A DNA stretch of 64,000 nucleotides from Sarcocystis neurona (GCA_000727475.1 KL647310.1:1632849-1696848); one strand, 5' to 3'; counted from the stretch's first letter, positions 1 to 12,826 are shown. The notes: a model not told the origin generated them from the sequence alone. Made by a program: numbers and translations.

Positions 1-2696
1 TCCTCATGTACAAGACCGTTTATATATGTTGAAGACTCACGCGGCCGTGCGGCCGCTTCCGTTTCCCAATGTGACCCGATGCAGGCACGTGCACGTACAC
101 GTCACACGCTAGGAGTGCGCGGGAGTAGATGCTGCGTTTATGTCAGCGCCGGAAGCCGGCAGCCGTCCCACTGTGTCCACACTGGTTGTATGTCAGAAAA
201 GATCGCATTTGTATAAAGCCACCGCACGCCAAACAAACTGAGCGCGTACACATATATACAAATGCATACAGAGAGGTATGCAAGTGATGTCTCTCAATCG
301 TCCTTTCACAGATGTCTGCGTGTTCGCCTATCTGAAGTACTTCCACAGCCCCCTTCCGGAAACGTCAACAGTACAGGCCCACAGGTGCTCAAAGGTGTGT
401 AACATCTTAGTGTTCATAGACACGAGTTCCCTTGCATCTACAGTGACTAGCGTTAGCTGGTATTACTCGCAGCTCCAGACGCAGAAGATGCAGTTAGGGA
501 GATCAGGCATCGTTTACATAGGCGGGCATCAATCACGTACGTTCACACGCACACACACACACACAGAGGCACACACTCACGTGAGGCAGCTGAAGTTGGC
601 CTGGCCCCCAACAATCCTCAACCTCGGCATTACGGCAAACCTGCGAATAACGGGCCGCATGTAACAAGTACAACAGGAGCCCTACCCGCACGCAATTACG
701 GCACGTTCCTAGTACGGGAACAGAAACTCCAATGTGGCACACGTTCGAAAGGTATTCCAGAAGCAGTCCCACGCCACCAACAACAGCAACACAAATGTAA
801 ACTATGTGCGGGCACGCTACCTAGCAGCTAAGTGCAAGCACGCAGAGGCGAGAAACCGACATTTCGTTCTCAAAAACAGTGAGGACAGGAGCATCACAAC
901 AGCAACACTGGGGACGATATACAACGCTCTCTCAGCAATGGTGATTCGAGACGAGAATTTAAGTGCAGCAAACACTGCTCAAAACGACGGCACTACCAAT
1001 GCTATTTACACCAGCAATACCAGTACCACACAGGCTCTACTTCTGCTCTCAATGTTCTGCCACGGCAGACTGGTGTCAGTTCTGCCGATAATCAGAACAA
1101 CGGCCACACACCCACAACCAGTGAGGCACAGGGCCTGCGACCTTCTCTTCAGGTTGACGCACCGGTGCTGTTTCCCCGCTTACGGCACAGGCTCTTACAC
1201 GGCCACAGAGCTAGACTCCACCATCTCAGGAGACACACAAACAAGCTACTGTATACGCATTGCACCTATATGTGTGCGTGACGGCCATGTATGAACACTA
1301 GCTTGATAGACGAACAGTGTGTCGATACATGCAGATGGCCACTAGTCTTGTCTACTTTAATGGAAATCCTGTTCGTACGACGCAAACGCGTCCACCACAT
1401 GCTTCACGCGGAAGTTGGTAAGGAGGCATGTCAGCATTACGTGTGCACGCTTGCGCGGACTTTAGTCTTGAACGCGTTTAGATAGACACTCGTGCGTTTC
1501 CGCTCAAAATCACTCAAGGTAATTTACCCGGGGAATCGAAGGGCAGTGTACCTGTACCGACGAAACGAAGTTGAACAGCAGAGCTGTTCGCGGTGAAGAA
1601 GCTGTTCATGCCACGGTCACGTTGTTGTCAGGTATCATGTTCGATACCCACAAAAGGATGCACACGTTATGTCTGCCTTTTCGCACGCACGTGCAGTTAT
1701 AATTGCTTATGTATATATACATCTATGTATGTCCATATGCATGTACGGGTTTTGGGATAGGTTGTTTGGGCAGGCTACTGTGCACATGGAGCATATTCGT
1801 GAATTCCTCCGTGCACATATATACATACGGTGTGTGAGTGCCTGCCCGAACCCGTACGGTTTCTTCACGCCTGCTCGCACATGTTGTTAATCCGTTTGTG
1901 AATGCGTGTGTCACGAGGGGTTCGTTTAGGCCACAGTGGCTGATTATACAAGTGAAAAATCGTCTCCTGCAGTTCCCCTAAGTACCATTCCCCCTACAGA
2001 AGACGAATTTAATCATTTCGACATCTTTCATGTGGACTCAACTGTCTTAGAAAATGCATCTTTACCGGTACCGGAGGGGACACAACAGCCACCACGGTGC
2101 CAGAGCGCGTTTGCAGGTGAGTCTGCTGCATGCGAGTTGTGTGTCTCTGCTGCACTACCCCCACGTCAGCGGCTCTCCTGCGTACAGCGCCATCACAGCG
2201 TTCGTTGCAGCCAACGTCGCGATTGTATCTGCGGTTGCTCCTCGTCTTCGGTCGGCTGTTGTCGTTGCAGCCGCCACTGTTGCCGCTGCAGCCTGTGGTA
2301 GTCCTCCAGCTGCTCGTACTGTGGAGGGGGTTCTACCACCGGGTATGGTGGAGCTTGTCACCACTGCTGCTGTCCCTGCTGCTGCCCCTGATGCTCTGGA
2401 GCATCGGTGGCGCTGATACGGCTGAGTCGTCCGGCCTGGCCTCCCCTCCTGCTACAGTCCCGCAGCTGTGCTCCGGTGGCTGCTGCTGTTTCTACCGCTT
2501 CTGGGAAGCACCCGGCTTCCACACAAGTATGCTTTTTGTTAAGTGGCAGGCACGCGGAGGAAGCTCTCTTTTCGCAGAGTCGACCGTGTTTTGCCCCCAT
2601 TTTGTCTTACTTTGCCCCCGAGTGGTTGTGCTGCCGGTGCTATATAGTTTACGCCTCTTCATCGATAGCGCGCTCTTCTCCCCACATTGATTCAAC
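1..2696. other. Intergenic and upstream region of the S12 gene
   Basis: No gene could be supported here. The open frames are short or start at non-ATG codons and give unstructured translations. A short CA run lies at about 549-564. From about 2120 to 2480 the plus strand is rich in GCN triplets and would translate as an Ala/Val-rich string, but with no gene-like boundaries. A TGCATGCG octamer occurs at 2127-2134, about 560 bases before the S12 start; GCATGC-type motifs are known to be enriched upstream of apicomplexan ribosomal protein genes, but the hexamer is also expected by chance about sixteen times in a window this size. The last 150 bases before the ATG are pyrimidine-rich, as expected for a 5' leader. 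Confidence 0.6.
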
Positions 2697-5600
2697 ATGT
2701 CGGACGTTGAAGTCGTTGAGCGTGGCATTTCCGTGGGGGAGGAAGAAGAAGAAGAGGAAGAAGTGAAGGATCTGAAAACAGCTATCCAGAAGGTACGGAT
2801 ACCATTCCTCGTGTTCCAATGGACATCCGCGAATAGCTACTCGTATACATGCGCGTAGCGGAAGCCGACGAAGACGAGGAAGCGGCAGACGATATGAAAA
2901 AACTGTGCCGTCGACGTTGGACTTCGTATATATGCAGCTTATATTAATCCGTATGCATAGCCCTGTATTTCTATACGTGGCGGCTGCTCGTGGCCGGGAA
3001 ATACGAGGAGGAGCGAGCAGAAGCTTGAGGAGCCATGAGCACTTTATAACAGTCTGTATGAAAGATACCCGACGGAATCGAAGCCATGAGCCTCCTTACA
3101 ATTGCATGCATACGCTTGTAGAGTCTTAGGTATATATGTTCGCTTCTTGCGTTCCATCTTCGAGATCATTGTACCTTTGTGGGATGCAGGCAGGGGCTCG
3201 AGAGGCGGCCGCTGCACCTGCGAAGTAGCAGGACTGCACAAAACGCGACGACGCCGTCTGTCCTCGTAACGTTGCGCTGCCATTGTGTCCATGTATATAT
3301 ATGCATATGTGTACGTAACTGTAATCTCAGTAACGCTGTGCGTATGCCCAGTTAAGAAGGTATTTGTATATATGGAGCAGATGGGGGTCGTGGTGGATTG
3401 TGACTGCTCCACAAGGCGATCACAATGGAGAAGCATACGCCTCTGTCGGTATTCGAAGGCAGGTATCTAGGTATACCATTAGGTACATCCAGGGTAGATA
3501 AGTTTGCAGGTGGTCGGCGGGTATTTAAGGTTCGCGACATAGTTGGTGAGGATACAGATAACGGTCCGACAACTTGTTTATATTTTCCCAGGTAGAAACG
3601 TGGACCAACACGTAGGGGAGTACACACGTGGTCTCCTTCCCGGCATATATGTATAGAAATACGTGCTTTTTGAGAATTTAGAGCGTATCTTTAAAGATAT
3701 GGAAGTGCGTTGGTAGCGAGAAATTAGAGGGAGTGGGCCCACCCGTGTGCATGCCAGTCCCACGTGTAGGTCTGTATATCGGCCGTCTACGCACACATCT
3801 GCGCGCGCATACGTACGTGTGTGTGTGTATCTCTCTGTCACTTTCTGTATGGTGGCGGTGGCTGGTTGAACGAACGCCCGCCTTTCAGTCCTCGGTACAT
3901 CTGCCGCAAGGGGAGTCGTCAACATACACGGATCTCTGTGTCGTCGTGCACGCTCGCTATTCAAGCACTGAAAAGCGCACATGAATTCGTGCGTACGTAT
4001 CCTCTGGTGCGTGCACACGCAATTGTAGACACACGCATACATATATCTATTTGTAGAGAGAGAGGAAGACAGACACAGACAGTCCCGGTGTGTGTGCGTA
4101 GGTGTCTGGGTTTACGTGTTCTGTTACAGTTGTATACTGTGTAATGTGTACGTGCACTGTGTAACGTTCTCTCTGCTGGACTCCCACACCTGCAGAGACG
4201 CGCACAAAGATTCAGCAGGAGAGGGTTTGCACGATACACTGCATGTATATGGGGTGCGTCTCTGCCGGTGCCTCCTTCGCGTGTCTCGCATGCACATGTA
4301 CACATGTATGTATGTTTGTCTTCCGTATACGTGTATATACATGTGTGTGTATGTGTGTACGGGTACGTGTGTGTGTGTGTGTTTGTGTGTACAAAAGGTT
4401 CCCTTGTGCCCACACGTAAGACACGCGATTTATACACATCTCTGTGAAGTGCCAGTTGTGGGCTGCCACTCCAGGAGTGTGGATGGGCGTCGAGATCCTC
4501 CTCGGTGAGGCGAGCTGGCGGCAGGGTGGAGGCGTACCTTCTATATGTGTTGAAATCGTTTCGTTTCTTGCCGCGTTCAGTCAGCTTTGACTCACTGGAT
4601 GTATCATGGTAGTTCTTGCTGCACTGTGCCTGTGGCGCCATACGACGAACCGGACTTCTTACTTCCCTTTCTCAGTCAAAAGACGTCCCATCTTTCTTCA
4701 CTTTTGTCTCTCTGCCGTCTTCGATAAGGATCGGTTCATTCACTCGCCTATTATTTCCCAGCAGCTTTTCAGGCTTTCCTGCGCACCCGCACTTCTGTTT
4801 GCACGCAGCAAGGCTCGCCAGGTATTTCTCTTGATCCAGCCCACACCTCGTTCGCGGCCGGTCGCGTTTTCTTCCCACCGGACATGCGTATCTCGGTGCA
4901 TGTGTGTGACGTCATTCGTAGTGAAGTTTTCGTCTGCGTTGCGTTTGGCTTCTGTAGTTCGGGCCCGTTCCCATCTGCTTTCGTGCCGCCGTGACGTGCA
5001 ACTGTTCCCCCAACCTCTTCGCCTGACAGACGCTCTGCCCTTCTTTACTTTTTTTCGCCGTCCGAACATTTTCGCGTTCTTCCGTACAGGTGGGATTTTT
5101 TGAGGAGATCCTGGAGTTCTGCTTTCTGCCGTCTCTCTGTGTGTGTGTGTGTCTTTCTTCGCCTGGCAGTATGTGCAAAACCGTCTTTTTCGTTTTCCTG
5201 TAACCTGGTGCAACGATTCCTTATGCAGCGCGTGCGCGTGTTGTACTACCGAAGAGGTTTTCGTTGTTTTGTTTTCTTCTGCGACCACGTGAAAGCACTT
5301 TTTTTTCCACTTCCTTGAAGTGGAGTGAGTTTTCGTGTGTGTGTTTCGGCTCCGCGTATGGTGACGACCCGTGTCTCGTCTCGCGTCTTCCCTCCTCGAT
5401 TCGTGCGTGTAGGTACTGAAGAACGCGTTGATCCACGACGGCTTGGTGCGTGGACTTCACGAGGTGGCGAAGGCGCTGGATGCGAAGAAGGCCCAAGTGT
5501 GTTTTTTGGCAGAAAGCTGCTCGGAACCTGCCTATAAGAAACTTGTCCAGGGACTCTGCAAAGAGCACGGAATTCCTCTGCTTGACGTCCCCGATAGCAA

Positions 5601-5751
5601 AGAACTCGGCCAGTGGGCAGGGCTCTGCACGATTGACAAAGACGGCATCGCTCGTAAAGTGGTCGGTGCCTCATGTGTCTGCGTCGTTGACTTCGGAGAG
5701 GAAAGCGACGCGCTCACCTTCCTCCAAAATCACATCAAAACCATGGCGTAA
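2697..5751 (+). CDS. 40S ribosomal protein S12 (eS12), two exons
   Basis: Component of the small ribosomal subunit (head/beak region), acting in cytoplasmic translation. Exon 1 is 2697-2792 and codes for 32 residues, MSDVEVVERGIS followed by a run of eight Glu. Exon 2 is 5413-5751 and codes for 112 residues ending in HIKTMA and TAA. The junction is AAG|GTACGG ... GTGTAG|GTACTG, phase 0 on both sides, giving 144 residues, close to the usual length of eukaryotic S12. The core is unmistakable L7Ae/S12e-type sequence: ALIHDGLVRGLHEVAKALD, CFLAESC, LVQGLCKEHGIPLL and LGQWAGLC. The acidic N-terminus precedes the conserved start of the fold, and the ATG is the first in frame. The 2.6 kb intron is long for a ribosomal protein gene. 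Family assignment is very secure; the exon 1 boundary is supported by phase and by the expected N-terminal TAIQK-V-L join. Confidence 0.97.
2793..5412 (+). other. Intron of the S12 gene (2620 bp)
   Basis: GT-AG intron. It holds TG/CA and TA microsatellite patches (for example about 4340-4390). From about 4620 to the acceptor it is strongly pyrimidine-rich on the plus strand, which is the sense strand of the gene. Open frames inside it translate to Ser/Leu/Phe- or Arg/Lys-rich strings and look like products of this composition bias. No RNA gene was recognised inside. Confidence 0.85.
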
Positions 5752-8326
5752 GGACCAGGATAGACTCGCAAGCGGCCACGCTGCGTTTGTGGGGAGAGAG
5801 AGAGGAAAGACTTCGGTTCCCGTCCGCCCCGCGGCAACATGGTTCGAGAGGTTGCCTCTCGTTGCGCGTGCGGGGACGGGTAATCTAAACTGTAGCAGAA
5901 CCGGCAGTTGATGAAAGGGACGAGTTGTTATATATAGATGGTGACGCACATATATGGACACGTACATAAATCACATACTCCTAGGTGTCTACTGGTACTG
6001 GCACGATACAGTTAAAAAGGCGTGACACGAAGGATGTCGAACACGTCAGAAACACGGCCCAGGAAGTAGCGGAGGAATCGTCACTCATGGAGGGGGTTCG
6101 CGTGTCTGTATGGGCTGATTTTGTCTCTCTGCGTGTGTATATATATATATAAACATATATATACACATCTGTGTGATACGCGTCGTATGGATGTCTGCAG
6201 AGGGCGAGCGTATCGTATTTGTATGTCTGTATGTCCTTGTTTGGCCGCACGACAGGAGCGACATCGCAGCAAGAAACGTAGTGTCATCGCGTTGTTGCTC
6301 GTTTGTTGAAAAAAGACTGGCTCCTACGATATGGGTAATGGCTTTGTTCAACGACGCTCGTGTGGGCGAGACTCGCCACTGTACGTTGGTTTCACGAGGA
6401 GGACGTGGATTGCCGACGCCTCCGGGACTCTTCAACACGTTTCTAGACGTGCAAACGCCGGCAAGCAGACTGAAGGTTTTGTGTGTTTGTGTGGCTTTGA
6501 TTGCTTCTTCCACCACAGTGTGCATGTAGACGTACACACGCAGGATATGGTAGGCAGCACTGAGGCGTGTATCTGCCCATAATTCATTTCTCGTATATTG
6601 ATGTACGCAGGTAGAGCACGTGTAGACAGGAGTAGCCGGAAGCCCCGGAGAGTCGTACGAGCGTGTCGACTTTAACATTTTCAACTCGGTGAAGGGAGAC
6701 CATATGCAAGAGGTGTGTGGCTCTCTCTCCTCTCTCCCATATATATATATACACGAAAAGATCCTGAAAGAGGTCGAGATGGACTTGCTACAAGTTGCGT
6801 ATGTATCGTAGGTTTGTCAGCTTATATAGGTACTTGGGTAACGTAGTGGCAGAGCGTAGCTTTGTATGTCGAATAGATAAGTGACAGAAGTCACTGGAGA
6901 ATGAGTGATGTCATTTTGAGCTGTTGACACCTCTAAAACTCGAAGCCCACATATGACATGTATGTATATACCAGCATAGTTGGCGCCAGGACAGCTTACT
7001 TTCACTTGTTCTAGTTCTATGCACACCAGGATGTGTACGCAACAGCATACATATATGGACGAGCGTGGATTGTCTTACAAAATATTTGCGGATACAGTGC
7101 ATCTTCAAGCAACACGTAGTAGATGAACGTGGTGATTGACACTGATTTCTGCCAGGTACGAATGGTGAACACATCTCGACGTTCACACGGGAGGCAAGTG
7201 ATCCATCCTCTCCGCGTCACGCGTCGAATGATGCAGGGCTGCTTGTGAAACGTAGCGACGATGTAAACAAGGATTACCACGTACATGAATACGGAGTCAC
7301 GTACACCTAGAGTCTCGGTAGCGTGAAGAGGCTAGCTCTAATTTCCTTTGTGAGTGGAAGTGCGTGAATTCCATGCTGTGTGCGCAGCCCAGCGCCACCA
7401 CTCTGACTCCACGTAACACACGTGACCTTTCCCTACCCCGGCGCACGGGCGACCACGTGTTTCCACACAAAAGTGATGGAGAATGGGTTGCTAGGTTTCT
7501 TTGTTCCAGTGTGTCTCACGTACAAATCCCTTAAAATGTTTCACGGCATACATAGCTCATGTCCACACTCCGAAAACAGCGCCTGACAGCACGTAACACT
7601 CCCTGTTATATCCCACTCGAGACGTAGGTATGCACGCCCGTCTATGCGTATGTGTGTAGTCCAGAGGCGCGTCGTGGGCTTGCACGAAAACATTACTGGC
7701 CACGCTGCATGGTGGTGCGCAGCCACATCCGATGAAGCTAATGCGGGACAATGGAAAATGAGGCCTATTCACCCCCGGTCCCCAACTGGCCACACGCCAA
7801 CGCGTTGACAAAAACACAACTACGTACAACACTTGGGAATACAAATGCCCACGGCCCCACTATGTGGACCTCACGGACATACACACATCCATTCATGTAC
7901 ACGCAGAGGCGGGACGGAACAAAAACGGGGCTCTTAGGCAGTCCCTTCGAAATACACATGGGTGAGCATTGACAGTGAGGTATGCGTCGGCAGCGACGTG
8001 TCGAGGTGCGTCCCACAACATAGTATTTCCTTCCCGGTCACGCGTCCCGGCAATAAAGTGTAGCAATTTATTCCCCTTCTGAATCCCCCAGCAACAGAAA
8101 TATACACGGACGTTCGTATCCAGTCTTGTGTATAGATGCATACATTACGCCTACACCACACCCCCCTGGACAAAATCCTACAGTAATCCACACACGTATT
8201 TTATCAAATCGAACTGCATTTCTCTGCTCACATGTTTCGACTGTTCCCACTATGCAGGGAGCAACACACATCCCAGCCAGTGCTTTCCGGTTCGTGACTA
8301 CTACTGTTCAGTGACATTGTCCCCCC
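5752..8326. other. Gene-poor region downstream of S12
   Basis: Contains the 3' flank of the S12 gene, a TA-rich patch around 6138-6165 and another at about 6738-6755. No open frame here has a recognisable domain, a good ATG and matching splice sites. I see nothing else in it. Confidence 0.5.
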
Positions 8327-9349
8327 ATGAATAAGGAGGATACAGATGAACGACATCTGTGGAATTGTGCAACTTTGCGTCGGCTACAGATTCTTTATAA
8401 AGTAGAACGGTTCTCTTCTACCGAATACAGTGTCACAGCGCCGCAGAACGCCTCCCGATTCCTTTGGTCTTCGACCACGCAGCAGTGCACCCCAACAGGC
8501 ACAGCTGAACATGGCTATTGTCGCTACAGGTTGCTTAAGTCTAGATCACCTAAAACGAGCACTGTGTGCTGTCCCGCATTCAACGTCATTGAACTGGGCA
8601 GCCGTTCCTTCCATCCTCATCCGCTCATCATAGCCTATGAGATATGGTCAGCAATGCAGCTCCACAGGCACCCTGCACGCGGCTGCAATCGCTTCAGCTA
8701 CCTTAAGTTTACATCACCTAAACCGGAAAATCCTGTATTGCCCTGCATTCACTTTCTGTTGAAAATGCGCAACCGTCCCCTCCATCCTCACACAGTCGTC
8801 GCGACAAGTAAGACGGTCCTCCATGCTGCACAGCAGCGCGTGCGTCTGTCCCGGACGGGCACGGAGAAACGCGCCGGAGGAACCTGCTCGGACACACTCA
8901 GAGTCCTGCAGTTTCCACTTCTTAACCCTTGCCACTCTGCTGCTTCCGTCCAACGCAGCGGCTCCGACCTCTGTGTACGGGGCATGCTTGCTGCTAGGGA
9001 AGCTGCACTGGGCATGACGCAGCAAAACACCTTGCTGCCTCACGTACTGCTCGTGCACCAGCGCAACGCAGAAGTACTGTGTTTAATGAATGGTGCGCAA
9101 AAGTCGAATAGAGGAGTATGCAGCAGTACAACACTGCCTTATCACTACCTTGTGTGCGATGATACGTTAGCTTTGTCACCAATCGGCAGTAGTACACAGC
9201 TTCTTCCCCATCGCACGTGTATGCTTCCCATTACATGCAGTTGTGTGTTCTTCAATGTGCACCGTTACACTGCTGACCCGGTGGCAGGCAGCCGGTCACT
9301 GCACCTAGGAAAGCAGAACGCAGTATCGGGCGACATGCGCATACATTGA
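8327..9349 (+). CDS. Unrecognised 340-residue ORF with an internal repeat (uncertain gene)
   Basis: Starts at a true ATG (8327) and stays open for 340 codons, which is long for random DNA of about 50% GC. I do not recognise a domain. The translation is rich in Cys, His, Ser and Arg, with no clear signal peptide or membrane helix. It contains a diverged tandem duplication with a spacing of 168 bases (56 codons, so frame is kept): compare LLKSRSPK with YLKFTSPK and SFHPHPL with PLHPHTV, at about 8498-8666 and 8667-8835. The last codons run into the first copy of a 60 bp triple repeat. The composition is unlike the Ala/Gln-rich exons elsewhere in the window. It may be a real lineage-specific gene or a non-coding duplicated segment that happens to lack stops; no supporting splice sites were found. 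Confidence 0.22.
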   Translation: MNKEDTDERHLWNCATLRRLQILYKVERFSSTEYSVTAPQNASRFLWSSTTQQCTPTGTAEHGYCRYRLLKSRSPKTSTVCCPAFNVIELGSRSFHPHPLIIAYEIWSAMQLHRHPARGCNRFSYLKFTSPKPENPVLPCIHFLLKMRNRPLHPHTVVATSKTVLHAAQQRVRLSRTGTEKRAGGTCSDTLRVLQFPLLNPCHSAASVQRSGSDLCVRGMLAAREAALGMTQQNTLLPHVLLVHQRNAEVLCLMNGAQKSNRGVCSSTTLPYHYLVCDDTLALSPIGSSTQLLPHRTCMLPITCSCVFFNVHRYTADPVAGSRSLHLGKQNAVSGDMRIH

Positions 9350-9496
9350 GACATTGCAGGCAAGACTACTGACGCTAATGCGGTAACGTGCGACACGCAC
9401 ATACATTGGTGTGTAGTAGGGAAGACTACCGCCGCTAACGCAGTATCGTGCGACACACACACACATTGATATATTTTACGCAAGACTACTGACACT
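9317..9496. repeat. Triple 60 bp tandem repeat without indels
   Basis: Three adjacent units, 9317-9376, 9377-9436 and 9437-9496, each exactly 60 bases. Each unit begins AACGCAGTA or AATGCGGTA, contains a GCGACA(T/C)(G/A)C core and ATACATTG or ACACATTG, and ends AAGACTACTGACGCT or a close variant. Copies differ by substitutions only. Because the period is a multiple of three, the minus strand stays open through all three and would give a 20-residue repeat (DTALA / VTALA / DTAFC). Whether it is coding is unknown. Confidence 0.9.
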
Positions 9497-12400
9497 TACT
9501 CGACACACCTTGTCAGAGTCTACGCTCATCTGGCGTTTCGTCAACCGTCTACCTGTCTCCGTGACGCTCTGCTACTCTTGCTGTTTCTTTTTCTCGTAGC
9601 GTGCGGCAGCAACGCACTCTTGCATACGTCTGTAATTCGCTTAAATTACCCTCCGAACCACCACATCACCTTCCCCGGATTGACTGTCACACCATGCTGT
9701 ACGGGAGATGTTTCTCGTTGCTGTTTCCAGTTCGGTCATCAGTTTTATACATTGTATCTTCTCAGTCTGGTCCTTCCATTGACGCGGCTTCCTGCGCGTA
9801 CACTCTCCAGCTGTTACTGTTATAAAGCCGCACAGTTCCTTCCTCGCTTCGCACTCCACATTGTACTTCAATCGCGTTTATCGCAGGGCCTGTGTACAGC
9901 AGTTCCCTTTCTTCTTATCGCTGCCTCCGTATCGCAAACTTGTATGACCATCCTGCCTCTACTTGCTCTTCCCCTGCTGCCGCTGTCGCCTCCTGCCGGT
10001 GTCCCCGCTGCTGGCGCTGCCTCCTGCAGGTGTGGTGCGCTGTCACTGCGGTTGCTGAAGCTGACGATCTGCCATTCCTCGTGGCGTACTAGTCGTCCTG
10101 CACCCGCACGTTTCTTTGCTGTTCCTCCAGCTACGGAATCGATCGTCCGCTACACAAACGCCTTCTTTACGTCCCATCAAGTAAAAGGAGGCCTTCACCA
10201 CTGCGAAACGAATCGTAAACACCCCGCGGATCTGAAGCGGCGTTCAACGATATATGCGTGTTAGGGACATCCAGGCACGCAAGCCACGCGAAGTAGCAAA
10301 TCTGCGTATTACATATATCCATACGTATATGCATGCATATATATATATATATACACACTGCATACACGCGTATCTTCTCTGTAACATACTGGTGCGCCCG
10401 TCGAGTGCCTTGAAGAGCCTTGAGGAATCACGTCATATGCACATCCACATATGTACGCACGTACACAAAAGTGGAGCGATGCACCGTTCTACATCCCGTT
10501 TCAAACTCCTGTCAGTCCCTACTTCCCCATCTCCTATACACAGGCACGTATACGTATTTATAGATGTGTACCGTTCACAAGGAAAGGGGGCACACCTGTC
10601 ACTGAGGCCTACGAGGGAAGACACATAACCGTGGTAAGTCGTATGTGTTCAGGGGCACCCTTCGCGTAGACGTGCCTAGTAAACGACTGCCGTTAAGAGG
10701 ATCATCGCGGGCTTTCACGTCCACTTGGTAAAAGCGCAGATTACTGTCAAACAGAAAGCTCTCCAAACTGTCTATCGCTACAGATTCTATCGGTTTCATT
10801 GCGTCTTCACTACTGATGCAGTGCACGGCACATTAACACACAAACAGATATATATATATATAAGGCATGACGCACCAACAGTCCACGTAACTACGTCTGC
10901 GACAGTATCTCGGCCTCCGTCAGTTGTTGCTGCTGTTACAGGAGAAAGTGGCTTCATTTTTGTCATTCAGAAACATGTTTGCGTGTACTAACACTTCTGT
11001 TCGATAAATACATCGGCGCCAGCCACAGGACTCCTACGCTCCACACCCACGTACACCTGTTTCAATACGTGAATCTCTCCATATATGTCACTACGGATGT
11101 CGACGCACAAACGTACGTATACGCACGTGCAGGCGTATCACAGCCCTTAGGTATTTATGCACATACGCAAGTGTATATATACATATATCTATATACGTAC
11201 GCAACAAAACCGACTGCCTTCGGCTTCCGCGTAATGTATATATACGTCTGCTACCGAATTTATACGCGGGTACGCAGAAGTACATATATATATAAATATG
11301 CAACTTCATACGCGTGTATAGGTGCATTTACCATCAGAACTGAAGTTGTCTAACCTTCGTGCTGGGCGCACCTCCTCACTGAGTTCTTCGCATCTATGAT
11401 ACAGATCTCTCAACTCTTTTAAGGAGGCCGTCGTCACCCGGACCCCGTTTTCCCTGCTCTACAACAATACTCCATATTCGTGTCCTGCCTGCTGGTCCTT
11501 TTTGAAGCCTACGAACGACTAACAGAGGAAGAATCTCTTCATAGGGTGCTGCTGGTTCTCTTCTAGTAATGCGGCCCTTGACAGACTCCTGTCGCGGCTG
11601 GTGCGTACCCCGGTTCGCCATCAACATAGAACAATTCTGCTAGTGTACACACTACTGCCGGCGCAACAAAGTCACTGTTTCGCGTTCCCGTATCTTTTTC
11701 CCTCACCAGGTCTCAGCCCACCACTACTACTGCTGTATCTCTGCTGATACCAAGAAAAGCTACTACATGAGCCGTACGACACCAGGACTGATACTGCGTT
11801 GTACACGTTACGCTATCACTGTTCCTGCCCCAATATCACCGCTGAATTCCGACAAAATCTGGCATCGGCCTGACTCTTGCTACTATGCAAACTTCTTCAA
11901 AATGAGCTCCCCTCCCTACGGTCCTCCAGTGGCTGGTGAATGTACCTGCGTGCCTACAGACGTATATACACGTGCGAGGGTGCTGTGTGCGCAGTTTCTC
12001 ATCTCCGGGTGCAGGAGAGCAGACACACCATAAACCTGACCGTGCAGCCTCTACACACAGTACAACAACGTGTGCAGTGGTGTGTGTCCACGTGACCTCA
12101 CGGGTCCCCGCGTATACAAACAACTACATTATTCGCTTATTCTGCCATGAAGTTGCTGTACAACTGCCTACGTTTTTACCCATCGACGCACGTACACACA
12201 TAAGCCTGTGACAAAAGAAGCTTTCCCCACGCACGCGTGCATCTTTGCAGCTCCTGCGATCTCCGCGGTAGCAGAACGTCACAGCAGAGCGGACCGCAAA
12301 TGGACTTCCCAACACGGCCCCTGCACCTACAAAAACGCCTCCATGTATTCACGTTTCTACGTGTGACATATATATAAATATATATATTTAAGTATGGTCC

Positions 12401-12826
12401 TGGTGCAAAGGTCCCCGAACATTTGCTTCTTAAGAAACTATTTTCGGTGTACAAGTATGCAGGCGTCCCCTCGCCGTTTTTGTACTTCTTGGCAATCTCT
12501 CCTGCCATTTCTTCTTATCTCCGTTGGCTGACGGTGCCCCGCGCATCTTCCCCTTTCGGCAAATTTCTCTTTTCTTCCCTTTTTAATGTGCTTGCTATTG
12601 ATCAAAAGGTCTTTCCTTGACTGCTTTCTCTGTGAATTTCTCTTCCCTTGCTGCCCATACTGGCTCGTATGACTGCTGTTTTGGTTTTTTCTCCTGATAG
12701 TTTCTCGTCTACGCTTTCTTTCTTGTGTAGGCGTTGAATCCATCTGAGTTGTCTGCTTCTCTTGAAATGCCGTGCCGTTTTCTTCTACCTGCTCTTGCTG
12801 TAATGCTCCTCACCACTCTGTCGGTG
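9497..12826. other. Gene-poor region between the 60 bp repeat and the membrane-protein gene
   Basis: A plus-strand open frame of 228 codons (9578-10264) starts at TTG, lacks an ATG near its start and gives an unstructured Leu/Ala/Cys-rich translation, so it is not called. A pyrimidine tract ending in AG at 9598-9599 would make a good splice acceptor, but I could not attach an exon to it. A GCN-rich patch lies at about 9960-10110, and TA patches at about 10336-10352, 10853-10862 and 11280-11300. The last 400 bases are T-rich on the plus strand and form the 3' flank of the minus-strand gene that ends at 12827. Confidence 0.5.

Noticed and set aside
9578..10264. Plus-strand 228-codon frame after the 60 bp repeats
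   Set aside because: Starts at TTG, no early ATG, unstructured translation; a nearby good acceptor could not be paired with an upstream exon.
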